A DNA stretch of 64,000 bases from Kribbella albertanoniae (GTDB taxonomy: Bacteria; Actinomycetota; Actinomycetes; Propionibacteriales; Kribbellaceae): the NCBI RefSeq assembly GCF_004348455.1, contig NZ_SMKA01000012.1, forward strand, positions 1 to 64,000, read 5' to 3'. Below are positions 41,364 through 49,418 of the stretch, piece after piece; the first letter of the stretch is position 1, and each line of letters begins with the position of its first letter. Made by a program: the position numbers and the translations under genes. The notes beneath the pieces were generated by a model. That model was not told where the DNA came from, made no database searches, and saw only the letters and a list, made by a program, of their open reading frames with translations.

Positions 41364-43957
41364 GACTCCGCCATCCAGCGCCGCGGGCCACCATGCTGAA
41401 GGCGGAGCAGGAAGGCCACCCAGCCGGACACCCCTACCGCGTAGTCGGCGCCGAAGCCGCGCATCGATTCGTCGGGAGCCAGCAGTTGCCCGTCCACCGA
41501 GGCGGCGCGGGCAGCGATCGCCTCGGCCAGCCCCTCGGCGCGGAACCGGTGCAACTCTTTCCCGGTCGCCTCCGCCAGGTCGAGCAGGAACTCGCCGGTA
41601 CCGGCCAACCCGTGGCAGACGCTGGTGCCGGCGAGCCACCTGCGTCTCCAGACGGCCTCGGCAGCGCCTTCAGCCAGTTCGAGCGTGCGCGGGTCGCCGG
41701 TCGTCCGCCAGAGCCGCACCAGAAAGGTCCCGATGCCGGCGGACCCGCTGCACCAGTAATCGAGCGGACGGGAGTCGTTGGGGCCAGAGGTCCACAAGGT
41801 GCCCTCGTCGCTCTCGAGCGCCTCCTGGTCGAACAACCGGCCCGCTTCAACCGCCAGGTCGATCCACTCGGGCTCGTCCAGACGAGTACCGGCAGCAAGC
41901 AGGTACGACGCGATACCCGCCGTACCGTGCGCGAATCCGTAGTCGGTGAGGCCGGCCAGCTTCGAGTCGAACGTGTCCGGGACCGGCCACAGCAACCGGC
42001 CGGCCTGCCGCTCGGCACGATCGGCCAGGACCTCTGCGTACTTGCGGGCGCGGGCGGCAAGGGCCGGATCGTGGGTGTGGTTCCAGAGCTCGAGAGTCGC
42101 GAATCCGGCGCCGGCCAGACCGTGGGTGACGTCTGGGTTCGGCCACTCCAGCGGCAGCCGTCCGAGCTGGGTCATCGCGTACGCCGACAGGTCGTCGTCA
42201 GCCAGCAGGCGTGCTGCCTCATGCAGCGCGACGATCGTGCCGGCCCGGCCGAAGTACAAGCCCGGCAACAGCTCGGGGCTGGGCCCGAGGCGCTCCCGGA
42301 TCCATCCCGCGGCGGCCTGCACGCCGTCGACCGCCGCCGCGTCCTCACGAAGCTCGGCCACCCACGTCAGCACGGCCATCGGCCCAGCGGCCCCGTGGTA
42401 GATGTTGCAGGGATCGCCCGAGTCGCCGTACACGCTTGGCGGCCAGAGTCGTTCGCCGGTGTTCGGGTCCAGCTTGGCGAGCAGATGGCTGACGCCGTTG
42501 TCCAGCAACCCACCCGGCCCGTACGACGCCGAGGTGTTCGCACTCGCCGCAGGAACGTGGTTGCCGGCCAGGAAGGCCCGGGCTTTCTCGAGGCCCCAAC
42601 GGTCTGCGGGATCCGGTCTGCGGAGACCCAGGATGAGCGGCAGCGCCTCGGCCGTTCGATCATCGGTCTCGGCGATCAGCGTGAGCCACGCCTCCAGCCG
42701 CTTGGCCTCCTGCGCAGGGTCGGTCCCGGGCGGAACCGCCTCGGTCAGGATCGGGTCCGCCCCCGTGCAGAGCAGGAAGAGCAGCCCGCCAAGGGCGTGG
42801 TGATCCGCAGCCGGGGTCGCCTCGTCGCGTCGCGAGATCTCGGGAGCGCCGTACCCGGGTGTCACGGCTGCCACCGACTTCGTCCCCGCCAGCGCGGCGT
42901 ACTCCAGGTCGATGATCGCGAGCGTGCCGTCCTCGCGAACCATCACGTTCAGCGGTGACAGGTCGCGCAGCACCACACCCTGGGCATGGACGGCTGCCAC
43001 CAGATCGATCAACCGGCCGGCCGTCTCGCGCCAGGGCAACGCCACCGGCTGTTCGGCCCGCCAGGCCCGCAAGGTCTTGCCGTCGATCCGTTCCTGCACG
43101 AGGAAGAGGTCGCCGTCCTGGTCGAACAAGGCGATCCGCCGAGGTGCCGGACTCTGCTCGCCCAGCTGGTCGAGCATCTCCGCCTCGTTCCGCAGCGCCG
43201 CCTGCAGGTCCCAGCCGTCCGGTCCGTCGCCGACCCCGGCCCGGGCCTGTTTGACGATCACCTCGTCACCGGTGACCTGGTCGATCGCCTCGAAGACGCC
43301 GCCCTTGTTGGCATGCCGGATCGCCCGCCGGACCACGAACCGGCCGGCCAGCAACACCCCGTCCACCTCTTCGGCCACGACCGGCTGCTCGTCGGGAAAC
43401 GGCAGCGGTGCCCACTCCGGTGGGTTGAACCAGGCATCCCGGCGGTCCTCGACCTTGCTGCCGTCCGGCGCCGTGATCACCTCGAGCAGATGACCGTCGT
43501 TGCCGAGTCGCTGCTCGCCGATGAAGGCGCCGTACCGGTAGTGCACCAGGCTGCCGGGCCGGTACGGCCGGTCGGACAGGATCGTCGGGCCGGGCAGGCC
43601 GTCGGTGGCTTGGTGCAGCTCCGCGGCGAGGCAGCGGAACTGGTCGTCGTCGACCGGGTAGATCGTGACGAACTTGCCGGCGCCACCCCGCGGGTAGTGG
43701 CCGCCGTTCAGCTCACGGACGTGCTCGGGCGAACCGGCGAACTTGAAGACGCAGCCGGCCGGGACGAGCACGTCGAGGACCCTGGTCAGCACCTCCGGCG
43801 CGGAGGCGACGGTGGCCGACACGTGCAGCTTCCAGCCCTGCGCTCGGGTCTCGACCCCGTCCGGACGCACCGTGCACCAGAAATCGGTCTCCCGGACGGA
43901 CCAGCCCGGCACGTTCGTCAGACGGGCTTCGGTGATGTCGACGAGAGGTGACGGCAT
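41360..43957 (-). CDS. Trifunctional lanthipeptide synthetase (lyase-kinase-cyclase; zinc-site LanL-like)
   Basis: An 865-residue enzyme that phosphorylates Ser/Thr of the precursor, eliminates phosphate and cyclises Cys onto the dehydro residues. Order: N-terminal lyase-like region (about 1-200), Ser/Thr kinase domain (about 205-465; K236, catalytic loop LRDLSPLN with D332/N337, D350 in IIDLEY), and LanC-like cyclase (about 485-865). The cyclase keeps the zinc ligands C736 (YWCSG) and C781-H782 (VCHG), 45 residues apart as in NisC (46), and the active-site His in FAHGTAG (H677). Class III LanKC enzymes lack these ligands and class IV LanL enzymes keep them. The ATG at 43957 begins the conserved N-terminus but has a weak ribosome site. 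It is the first gene of the lanthipeptide operon. Confidence 0.9.
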   Translation of the reverse strand: MPSPLVDITEARLTNVPGWSVRETDFWCTVRPDGVETRAQGWKLHVSATVASAPEVLTRVLDVLVPAGCVFKFAGSPEHVRELNGGHYPRGGAGKFVTIYPVDDDQFRCLAAELHQATDGLPGPTILSDRPYRPGSLVHYRYGAFIGEQRLGNDGHLLEVITAPDGSKVEDRRDAWFNPPEWAPLPFPDEQPVVAEEVDGVLLAGRFVVRRAIRHANKGGVFEAIDQVTGDEVIVKQARAGVGDGPDGWDLQAALRNEAEMLDQLGEQSPAPRRIALFDQDGDLFLVQERIDGKTLRAWRAEQPVALPWRETAGRLIDLVAAVHAQGVVLRDLSPLNVMVREDGTLAIIDLEYAALAGTKSVAAVTPGYGAPEISRRDEATPAADHHALGGLLFLLCTGADPILTEAVPPGTDPAQEAKRLEAWLTLIAETDDRTAEALPLILGLRRPDPADRWGLEKARAFLAGNHVPAASANTSASYGPGGLLDNGVSHLLAKLDPNTGERLWPPSVYGDSGDPCNIYHGAAGPMAVLTWVAELREDAAAVDGVQAAAGWIRERLGPSPELLPGLYFGRAGTIVALHEAARLLADDDLSAYAMTQLGRLPLEWPNPDVTHGLAGAGFATLELWNHTHDPALAARARKYAEVLADRAERQAGRLLWPVPDTFDSKLAGLTDYGFAHGTAGIASYLLAAGTRLDEPEWIDLAVEAGRLFDQEALESDEGTLWTSGPNDSRPLDYWCSGSAGIGTFLVRLWRTTGDPRTLELAEGAAEAVWRRRWLAGTSVCHGLAGTGEFLLDLAEATGKELHRFRAEGLAEAIAARAASVDGQLLAPDESMRGFGADYAVGVSGWVAFLLRLQHGGPRRWMAES

Positions 43958-44028
43958 GCCGATAGCTAACGCCGGAGGGCTTCCCGGACGACAGGGAGTA
44001 GTGCCCCCAGGAAGCCGGGAAACAGCGC

Positions 44029-44053
44029 ATCCACGGACAAGTTGTCCGTGGAT
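44029..44053. promoter_or_regulatory. 25-bp perfect palindromic operator between divergent genes
   Basis: The arms ATCCACGGACAA (44029-44040) and TTGTCCGTGGAT (44042-44053) are perfect inverted copies around one central G. The site lies in the 190-base gap between the lanthipeptide synthetase (starts 43957, minus) and the quinone-oxidoreductase-like gene (starts 44148, plus), 72 and 95 bases from their starts. It is well placed for a dimeric repressor or activator of either or both. The TTGTCC in its right half could serve as a -35 element for the plus-strand gene. The cognate regulator is unknown. Confidence 0.65.
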
Positions 44054-44147
44054 AGATGTGGCCTTCCTGCGATTTTCGGTGCGGGTGATGCTTTGACAGG
44101 TCACGCCTCCAAGGCGATGCATCAACCAAACGAAAGCGGTGGTTCGC

Positions 44148-45092
44148 ATGAAGGCAGTACGTTTCCACGAGTACGGCGACCCGAGCGTTCTGCACGTCGA
44201 AGAGGTGGATCGGCCCGTTCCCGGCGCCGGACAGATCCGGATCCGGGTGGCCGCGACGTCGTTCAATGGTGTCGAAGGCAACATTCGCGCGGGGTTCATG
44301 CAAGGACCCATCCCGGTGAAGCTTCCGCATACTCCGGGCATCGACGTGGCCGGCACGGTCGACGCGTTGGGTGCGGGCGTCGATGGCTTCGAGGTCGGCG
44401 CCGAAGTGATCGGCTTCCTGCCGATGGCAGAACCCGGTGCAGCTGCGGAGTACGCCCTTGCGCCGGCCGAAATCCTGACGCGAGCGCCGAAGAGCATTCC
44501 ACTGCCCGATGCCGCGGCCCTGCCGCTGGTAGGCCTGACTGCCTGGCAGGCCCTTTTCGACCACGCCAAACTCACGAGCGGGCAGCGCGTGCTGATCAAC
44601 GGCGCGGGCGGCGGCGTCGGCGGTTACGCCGTCCAACTGGCCAAGCGCGCCGACGCCCACGTGATCGCGGTGGTCGGTCCCCGGAGCAGTGAACAGGCCA
44701 AGGCAGACGGCGCCGACGAGATCATCGACTTCACCACGACCGAGCTGATGGACGCCGTAGCCGAACCGGTCGACGTCGTACTCAACCTCGCACCGGTCGA
44801 ACCGGCACAGCTGGCCGCGCTGGTCACTCTGATCCGCCCAGGCGGCGTACTGGTCAACACGACGGTCTGGATGCCTGCGCCCTCGGACGAGCAGCGGGAT
44901 GTGCGGGGCATCGACCTGTTCGTCAACAGCAACGCCGACCAACTGGCAGAACTCGTCGGGCTGGTCGACTCCGGCGAGCTCAACGTCGCCGTCGCGCAGC
45001 GGGTGCCGCTGGCCGAGTTGCTGACCGTCCATGCGCAGGCCGCCGCAGGCACGCTGCCCGGCAAGGTCATCATCGTCGCACCCTCCGCCTGA
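44148..45092 (+). CDS. MDR-superfamily quinone oxidoreductase-like protein
   Basis: A 314-residue NADP(H)-dependent, zinc-free medium-chain dehydrogenase/reductase. Family features are MKAVRFHEYGDPSVLHVEE at the start, HTPGIDVAGTVDALGAGV, LPLVGLTAWQALFDHAKLTSGQRVLINGAGGGVGGYAVQLAK (nucleotide motif near residue 150) and the substrate-side C-terminus VPLAELLTVHAQAAAGTLPGKVII. The ATG at 44148 is preferred to an in-frame start nine bases earlier because the family begins at MKAV. It likely reduces quinones or enones in detoxification. It is divergent from the lanthipeptide operon across a palindromic operator. An oxidase-gene remnant follows 15 bases downstream. Confidence 0.85.
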   Translation: MKAVRFHEYGDPSVLHVEEVDRPVPGAGQIRIRVAATSFNGVEGNIRAGFMQGPIPVKLPHTPGIDVAGTVDALGAGVDGFEVGAEVIGFLPMAEPGAAAEYALAPAEILTRAPKSIPLPDAAALPLVGLTAWQALFDHAKLTSGQRVLINGAGGGVGGYAVQLAKRADAHVIAVVGPRSSEQAKADGADEIIDFTTTELMDAVAEPVDVVLNLAPVEPAQLAALVTLIRPGGVLVNTTVWMPAPSDEQRDVRGIDLFVNSNADQLAELVGLVDSGELNVAVAQRVPLAELLTVHAQAAAGTLPGKVIIVAPSA

Positions 45093-45107
45093 CCGCGAGG
45101 AGCTCTC

Positions 45108-45287
45108 ATGAACGACTACTCCGCTTTCGCCGTACCCGGCACCACGGAGTACGACAAGGCGTGTGCGGTCCAGAAGCCGCAACAGACGCATGCCGACGAG
45201 ACCCAGGTCCGGGTGGATCGCGTACGGCGTGCCGTCGACCCGACCGGTCTGTTCGCCGGCGATACCCCGCGCGGTGACAAAGCCTGA
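45108..45287 (+). pseudogene. Internally deleted FAD-linked (berberine-bridge-like) oxidase remnant
   Basis: A 59-codon open frame with its own GAGGAG site and ATG. The first ~25 residues (MNDYSAFAVPGTTEYDKACA) resemble the start of FAD-linked oxidases ('PGDxxYDxAR'). The last ~25 (RVDRVRRAVDPTGLFAGDTP) resemble their C-terminal BBE domain ('RLRxVKxxYDPxGLF'). About 400 central residues, including the flavin-attachment site, are missing. This looks like an in-frame internal deletion rather than a functional small gene. A genuine 59-residue protein cannot be excluded. Confidence 0.5.
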
Positions 45288-45312
45288 GGATGCTGGAAAT
45301 CTTTTCGATCCA

Positions 45313-45352
45313 TTGACCTTCGGTGAAGAATGATGGAAATTGCTTCCATCAT
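45313..45352 (+). promoter_or_regulatory. Promoter and autoregulatory operator of the RpiR-family gene
   Basis: A perfect inverted repeat, ATGATGGAA-N5-TTCCATCAT (45330-45352), covers the candidate start codons of the RpiR-family gene. TTGACC (45313-45318) is a good -35 element. A 17-base spacer leads to GAAATT inside the palindrome as a weak -10. Binding would block transcription directly, consistent with autoregulation, and the start point would fall near 45348. Confidence 0.55.
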
Positions 45353-46238
45353 GGTTGCCCCCGGACTCCTTCAGCGGTTGCGCGCCGGCCAGTTGGCCGG
45401 CGCGCTGGATCAGATCTCTGCCTACCTGCTGGCCGAACCGGCCGAGGCGATGCACTTGACGATCAGCGAGCTCGCCGAACGCACCGGCACGTCCGCCGGC
45501 ACCGTGACCAGGTTCTGCCATCACCTGGGCCTGCCAGGGTTCGCCGGTCTCAAGGTTGCGCTTGCCGAGGAGGTCGGCCGCGCCGCGCCGAGCCGCTGGA
45601 ACACCGATATCGGCCGCGCGATCCAGCCCAGCGACGACCTCGACCAGGTGCTCAAGGTGATCGTCGCCGCCAACACCCGGGCCATCTGTGACACCGCCGA
45701 CCAGCTGGACCTCGCCGAGATCGACCGGGTCGCTCGCGCGCTCACCGACGCCCGCAACATCTACCTGTTCGGTGTCGGAACCAGCGCCATTTCCGCGGAC
45801 GAGCTGCGGATCCGGCTGCAGCGCATCGGGTTCTCCTGCTGGCTGTGCCCCGACGTCCACAACGCACTGATCTCCATTGCACTGGCCGACGAGCGCGACA
45901 TCGTCTTCGGGATCTCGCACTCCGGCCAGATCACCGAGACGATCGACCTCCTGCAAGCCGCTGCCGCCCGCGGCGTCCGGACCGTCGCCGTCACCAACGA
46001 CCAGGCCTCGACCCTGGCCGCGGCAGCCGAGCTCGTGCTCACCACGGCACGAACCGGTACGGCGCACGCCGACGCCCTGGCAGATCGCCATTCACAGCTA
46101 CTCGTCCTCGACGTCCTCTACACGCGGGTCGCCCAGCTCAACCACGATCGCACCGTGGCCGCGCTCGAGATCACCGCCGCAATGATCGATCCGCGCCGGA
46201 TACCGAGGCCCGCCCGGCGCCGTACCCCGCCCAGCTGA
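45330..46238 (+). CDS. RpiR/MurR-family transcriptional regulator (HTH + SIS)
   Basis: A regulator of about 302 residues. The N-terminal HTH_6 domain is clear (MHLTISELAERTGTSAGTVTRFCHHLGLPGFAGLKVALAEE). The C-terminal SIS sugar-phosphate-binding domain follows (NIYLFGVGTSAISADELRIRLQRIGF, DIVFGISHSGQITETIDLLQAAAARGVRTVAVTNDQASTLA). Three starts are possible: ATG 45330, ATG 45333 or ATG 45351. The family usually begins close to LLQRLR, which favours 45351, possibly on a leaderless transcript, because the palindromic operator covers 45330-45352. It sits ten bases before a secreted glycoside-hydrolase-like gene that it probably controls in response to a sugar phosphate. Confidence 0.85.
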   Translation: MMEIASIMVAPGLLQRLRAGQLAGALDQISAYLLAEPAEAMHLTISELAERTGTSAGTVTRFCHHLGLPGFAGLKVALAEEVGRAAPSRWNTDIGRAIQPSDDLDQVLKVIVAANTRAICDTADQLDLAEIDRVARALTDARNIYLFGVGTSAISADELRIRLQRIGFSCWLCPDVHNALISIALADERDIVFGISHSGQITETIDLLQAAAARGVRTVAVTNDQASTLAAAAELVLTTARTGTAHADALADRHSQLLVLDVLYTRVAQLNHDRTVAALEITAAMIDPRRIPRPARRRTPPS

Positions 46239-46248
46239 AGGAGTCACC

Positions 46249-47478
46249 ATGACCCCGTCCCGCCGTACCGTCCTCGGCAGCATCGCTGCCCTCGGCACAG
46301 CGCTCGCGATCCCCACCACGGCACACGCTGGTTCAGGCCCCGCCAGTCGATGCACCCGACGCGCGACCGAGGCGTCGGTCGCGGACGCCTTCGCCTTCCT
46401 GGCCCAGAAAATCGACCAGTACGGCGCCGGCACCACCCTGCGCGTCCCGCAGAGCTACACCGGTGGCTACTTCGCCGGGATCAACTTCGTCTCCTCATTC
46501 CTGTACGACGACGCGCCGACCATCATCGCTCTCATCCAGGACGGGTCGCCCGCTCAGATGGCGCGCGCGAGGATGCTCGGCGACGTGATGCTCTATCTCC
46601 AGGCGAACGACCCGATCGGCGACGGCCGCACCAGAGCGTCGTACCAGCCGAACCCGCTGATCACCCCCGACGGCAGCCCGTACATCGGCTCCCCCGCGGC
46701 GTACAGCGGAAACCAGGCGTGGGTCGGGATGGCGCTGTGCCACCTCTACAAGTCGACCGGCCTCAACAAGTACCTGACCGGCGCTCTCACCGCGGCCAAC
46801 TGGATCCAGTCCAAGACCTGGTCGGGCGCCGGCATCCCCGGCTACACCGGCGGCCGGAACGCTGACGATCAGCCGATGACCTTCAAGGCCACCGAGCACA
46901 ACATCGACATCGGCGCATTCTTTGCGATGCTCCACCAGCAGACCGGCAACCAGGTCTGGCTGACCCGATCCCAGCAGGCGTTCAGCTTTGTCCAGGCGAT
47001 GTGGGACAACCCCGGACGGATGATCTGGACCGGTACCAACCCCGACGGCGTGACCATCAACCGCACCCCGATCCCGGCCGACGTACAGACCTGGGCTTAC
47101 CTCGCCACCAAGGACGCCCGCTACAGCCAGGCCGTCGACTGGACGATCGCCAACCTCACCGCGTCCGACAACGGTTTCACCGGGATCAGCTTCAGCAACA
47201 CCGACACCAGCAAGGTCTGGTTCGAGGGCACCGCCCACCTTGTTGCCGCACTCAACCTGCGACAGGCCAGTGGCGACAGCGCACGCATCGCCAGTTACCT
47301 GGCCAGCCTGCGCGATGCCCAGCTGCGCGCGCCCAACAACGACGGCAAGGGCATCGTCGCCGCATCCAGCGACGGCCTCGACACCGGCTTCGGAGACCTG
47401 TACTACGCCTCCCTGCACACCGGCGCCACCGCCTGGTACCTGCTCGCCGCGACCGTCGCCAACCCGTTCAGGCTGTAA
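46249..47478 (+). CDS. Tat-secreted six-hairpin glycosidase-like protein
   Basis: A 409-residue exported protein with a twin-arginine signal (SRRTVLGSIAALGTALAIPTTAHA, R5-R6). The mature protein is helix-rich with repeated Trp/Tyr/Gly turns (YSGNQAWVGMALCHLYKSTG, TFKATEHNIDIGAFFAMLHQQTGN, WFEGTAHLVAALNLRQASGD, SDGLDTGFGDLYYASLHTGATAWYLLAA). That is the pattern of (alpha/alpha)6 six-hairpin glycosidases or lyases. Candidate acidic catalytic residues sit in KATEHNID and WFEGT but cannot be assigned. The substrate is unknown. It follows the RpiR regulator by ten bases and is likely cotranscribed with it. Confidence 0.7.
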   Translation: MTPSRRTVLGSIAALGTALAIPTTAHAGSGPASRCTRRATEASVADAFAFLAQKIDQYGAGTTLRVPQSYTGGYFAGINFVSSFLYDDAPTIIALIQDGSPAQMARARMLGDVMLYLQANDPIGDGRTRASYQPNPLITPDGSPYIGSPAAYSGNQAWVGMALCHLYKSTGLNKYLTGALTAANWIQSKTWSGAGIPGYTGGRNADDQPMTFKATEHNIDIGAFFAMLHQQTGNQVWLTRSQQAFSFVQAMWDNPGRMIWTGTNPDGVTINRTPIPADVQTWAYLATKDARYSQAVDWTIANLTASDNGFTGISFSNTDTSKVWFEGTAHLVAALNLRQASGDSARIASYLASLRDAQLRAPNNDGKGIVAASSDGLDTGFGDLYYASLHTGATAWYLLAATVANPFRL

Positions 47479-47566
47479 CAGCCGGCTCTCCGGTACTCTG
47501 ACCGAACCTACTCAACCGGACGAAATCCTCCGCTACTGTCCGGACGAGCGCAGGAGGTTGGACATC

Positions 47567-48430
47567 ATGGACCGGGAGTTGCTGGCGGACTTTCTCCGCG
47601 CGCGTCGTACGGCGCTGCAACCTGAGGATGTCGGGCTTCCGCGCGGAGCCCGGCGCCGGACGGGTGGTCTGCGTCGCGAAGAGGTCGCCGCGCTGGCCGG
47701 GATGTCGGCCGACTACTACAGCCGGATGGAACAGCAGCGTGGCCCGGTGCCCTCGGAGCAGATGCTGGCCGCGCTGGCCCGAGCACTGCGGCTGACCATG
47801 AGCGAACGCGACCATCTGTTCGGACTGGGCGGCCATCCGGCACCGCGGCGGGTGCTGCGCGATGACCACATCAGCCCGACCATGATGCGCATCATGGACC
47901 GCCTGTCCGACACACCCGCGCTCGTGATGTCCCGATTCGGCGAGACACTGCTGCAGACCCGCCCGGCCGTCGCGTTGCTGGGTGACTACACCAGGTTCAG
48001 CGGGATGTCGCGCTACCTGGTGTATCGGTGGTTCACCGACCCAGCTGCCCGCGAACTGTATGCGCCAGAAGATCACGCACTGCGTGGACGGGTCTTCACT
48101 GTCGACATCCGGGCCGCCTACACCGCCGACCCCCATGGCAGAGCAGGCGAGATCGTCGCCGCACTCCTGGACGTCAGCCCCGAGTTTGCCGAGGTCTGGA
48201 GCAGGCACGAGATCGATGTCACCCATCACCACGACCTCAAGCGCTATCGCCATCCCGAACTGGGCGAGCTGGAGCTCTACTGCCAGCCGCTACTGGACGC
48301 CGACCAGGCTCAAGAACTGCTGGTCTTCACCGCCACCCCCGGCTCCCCGAGCGAGGCGAAGCTCAAGCTGCTCACCACCATGGAGGGACGCGACGACCAG
48401 TCACCGGCGACGTCTCCAGAGCACGTTTGA
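47567..48430 (+). CDS. XRE-family regulator with MmyB-like ligand-binding domain
   Basis: A 287-residue regulator. The N-terminal HTH (FLRARRTALQPEDVGLPRGARRRTGGLRREEVAALAGMSADYYSRMEQQRGPVPSEQMLAALARALRL) is the standard actinobacterial form. It is followed by the MmyB-like domain (about 100-270; LLGDYTRFSGMSRYLVYRWFTDPAARELY, HEIDVTHHHDLKRYRHPELGELELYCQPL, LLVFTATPGSPSEAKLKLL). Members of this group usually control an adjacent oxidoreductase or exporter gene, sometimes with bound fatty acid. The ATG at 47567 has an AGGAGG site. The TetR gene follows ten bases later on the same strand. Confidence 0.9.
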   Translation: MDRELLADFLRARRTALQPEDVGLPRGARRRTGGLRREEVAALAGMSADYYSRMEQQRGPVPSEQMLAALARALRLTMSERDHLFGLGGHPAPRRVLRDDHISPTMMRIMDRLSDTPALVMSRFGETLLQTRPAVALLGDYTRFSGMSRYLVYRWFTDPAARELYAPEDHALRGRVFTVDIRAAYTADPHGRAGEIVAALLDVSPEFAEVWSRHEIDVTHHHDLKRYRHPELGELELYCQPLLDADQAQELLVFTATPGSPSEAKLKLLTTMEGRDDQSPATSPEHV

Positions 48431-48439
48431 TCCACGCTG

Positions 48440-49012
48440 ATGACCACACCGCGACCCCGCAAGCTGCGCAAGGACGCCGCTGAGAACGCCGAGCGGCTCA
48501 TCGCAGCGGCGGTCCGCGTGGGGCTGGCCGAGGGCAAGTTCGTGCCGATGGAACAGATTGCCGCTGAGGCAGGAGTCGGCGTCGGGACGCTGTACCGCCG
48601 CTACCCCAATCGGCAGGCGCTGCTCGAGGCGATGGCCGTTCGCGCCTACCGCCTGATCCTGGCGGAGGCGAAGGACGCGCTGAGCTCCGGCAGCACCGGT
48701 CACGACGCGATCAGCCGCTTCCTGCATCGCACGTTCGATCGTCGCGACGAGTTGGTGCTGCCGCTGCACGGAGCGCCGATGAGCCAAGGCACCGAGTCGG
48801 CCGAGCTACGAGCGGAGATGCACCGGACGATGACTGCCATCCTCGAGCGCGGACATCGCGACGGTTCGGTCCGTGCGGACGTCGATGCGGGCACCGTGGT
48901 GCGTTTCGGTGCGATGCTCGCCCAACCGATGTCGAACGTGGCCGACTGGCCGCGTGCGGCCGCCGAGCAGCGCGCAGTATTCCTCCGCGGCATCGCACCC
49001 ACCGACGGCTAG
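48440..49012 (+). CDS. TetR-family transcriptional regulator
   Basis: A 190-residue repressor-type regulator. The N-terminal HTH (AENAERLIAAAVRVGLAEGKFVPMEQIAAEAGVGVGTLYRRYPNRQALLEAM) is typical TetR. The C-terminal helices form the ligand domain (FDRRDELVLPLHGAPM..., AAEQRAVFLRGI). It lies ten bases after the XRE gene and 406 bases upstream of an MMPL exporter whose promoter carries a TetR-sized inverted repeat. The most likely target is that exporter, induced by the exported compound; this is inference. Confidence 0.85.
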   Translation: MTTPRPRKLRKDAAENAERLIAAAVRVGLAEGKFVPMEQIAAEAGVGVGTLYRRYPNRQALLEAMAVRAYRLILAEAKDALSSGSTGHDAISRFLHRTFDRRDELVLPLHGAPMSQGTESAELRAEMHRTMTAILERGHRDGSVRADVDAGTVVRFGAMLAQPMSNVADWPRAAAEQRAVFLRGIAPTDG

Positions 49013-49418
49013 TTCGGCCGTGCCCGAAGCCCCCGCTCGGCAAGCCGCCGGAACCCTTTGCGATCTGGTGATAACCACTCCCGCTGACCCGGCCGGCTGC
49101 AACACTCGGCCCGGAAGGGAACTCGTCGGGGGTCTCCTGGCAGCAATAGGCCGACCCGCGAATAAATGAGAGTTTTTCGATTTCCGGTGCGCTCTCATCC
49201 GCCTGAGGAGTCCGCCTGCGCGGACGCCCGAAGGCATTGCCGACGGTCATTTCCAGCGTTTCGGCGATGGTCATGTAATGACAACAGTCGAAGCTGGTGC
49301 TGCTTTTGGATTTCACTTGGAACGGGGTTTGTGACGCACTAGTGTAAAGGCCAGTTACATCTCATCTGGGGCGGCGCTCGCGGCGGTCACACCGACGTGG
49401 GCAAGGGGAGGCTGGGTC
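49013..49418. other. 406-base intergenic region before the MMPL exporter
   Basis: I see no credible gene here on either strand. It contains a 6-bp stem hairpin GTCCGC-CTGC-GCGGAC (49210-49225), an inverted repeat GTCAT-GTA-ATGAC (49270-49282) and the promoter/operator described separately. It is noticeably more AT-rich than its surroundings in 49155-49190 and 49260-49365, as expected for regulatory DNA. Confidence 0.6.
49317..49359 (+). promoter_or_regulatory. Promoter with overlapping TetR-like operator for the MMPL gene
   Basis: TTGGAA (49317-49322) and TAGTGT (49340-49345) are separated by 17 bases and fit a housekeeping-sigma promoter. The inverted repeat TGTAA-N7-TTACA (49343-49359) overlaps the -10 and the start point, the classic place for a repressor. 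The upstream TetR gene is the obvious candidate. The exporter start codon is 60 bases further on. Confidence 0.5.
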
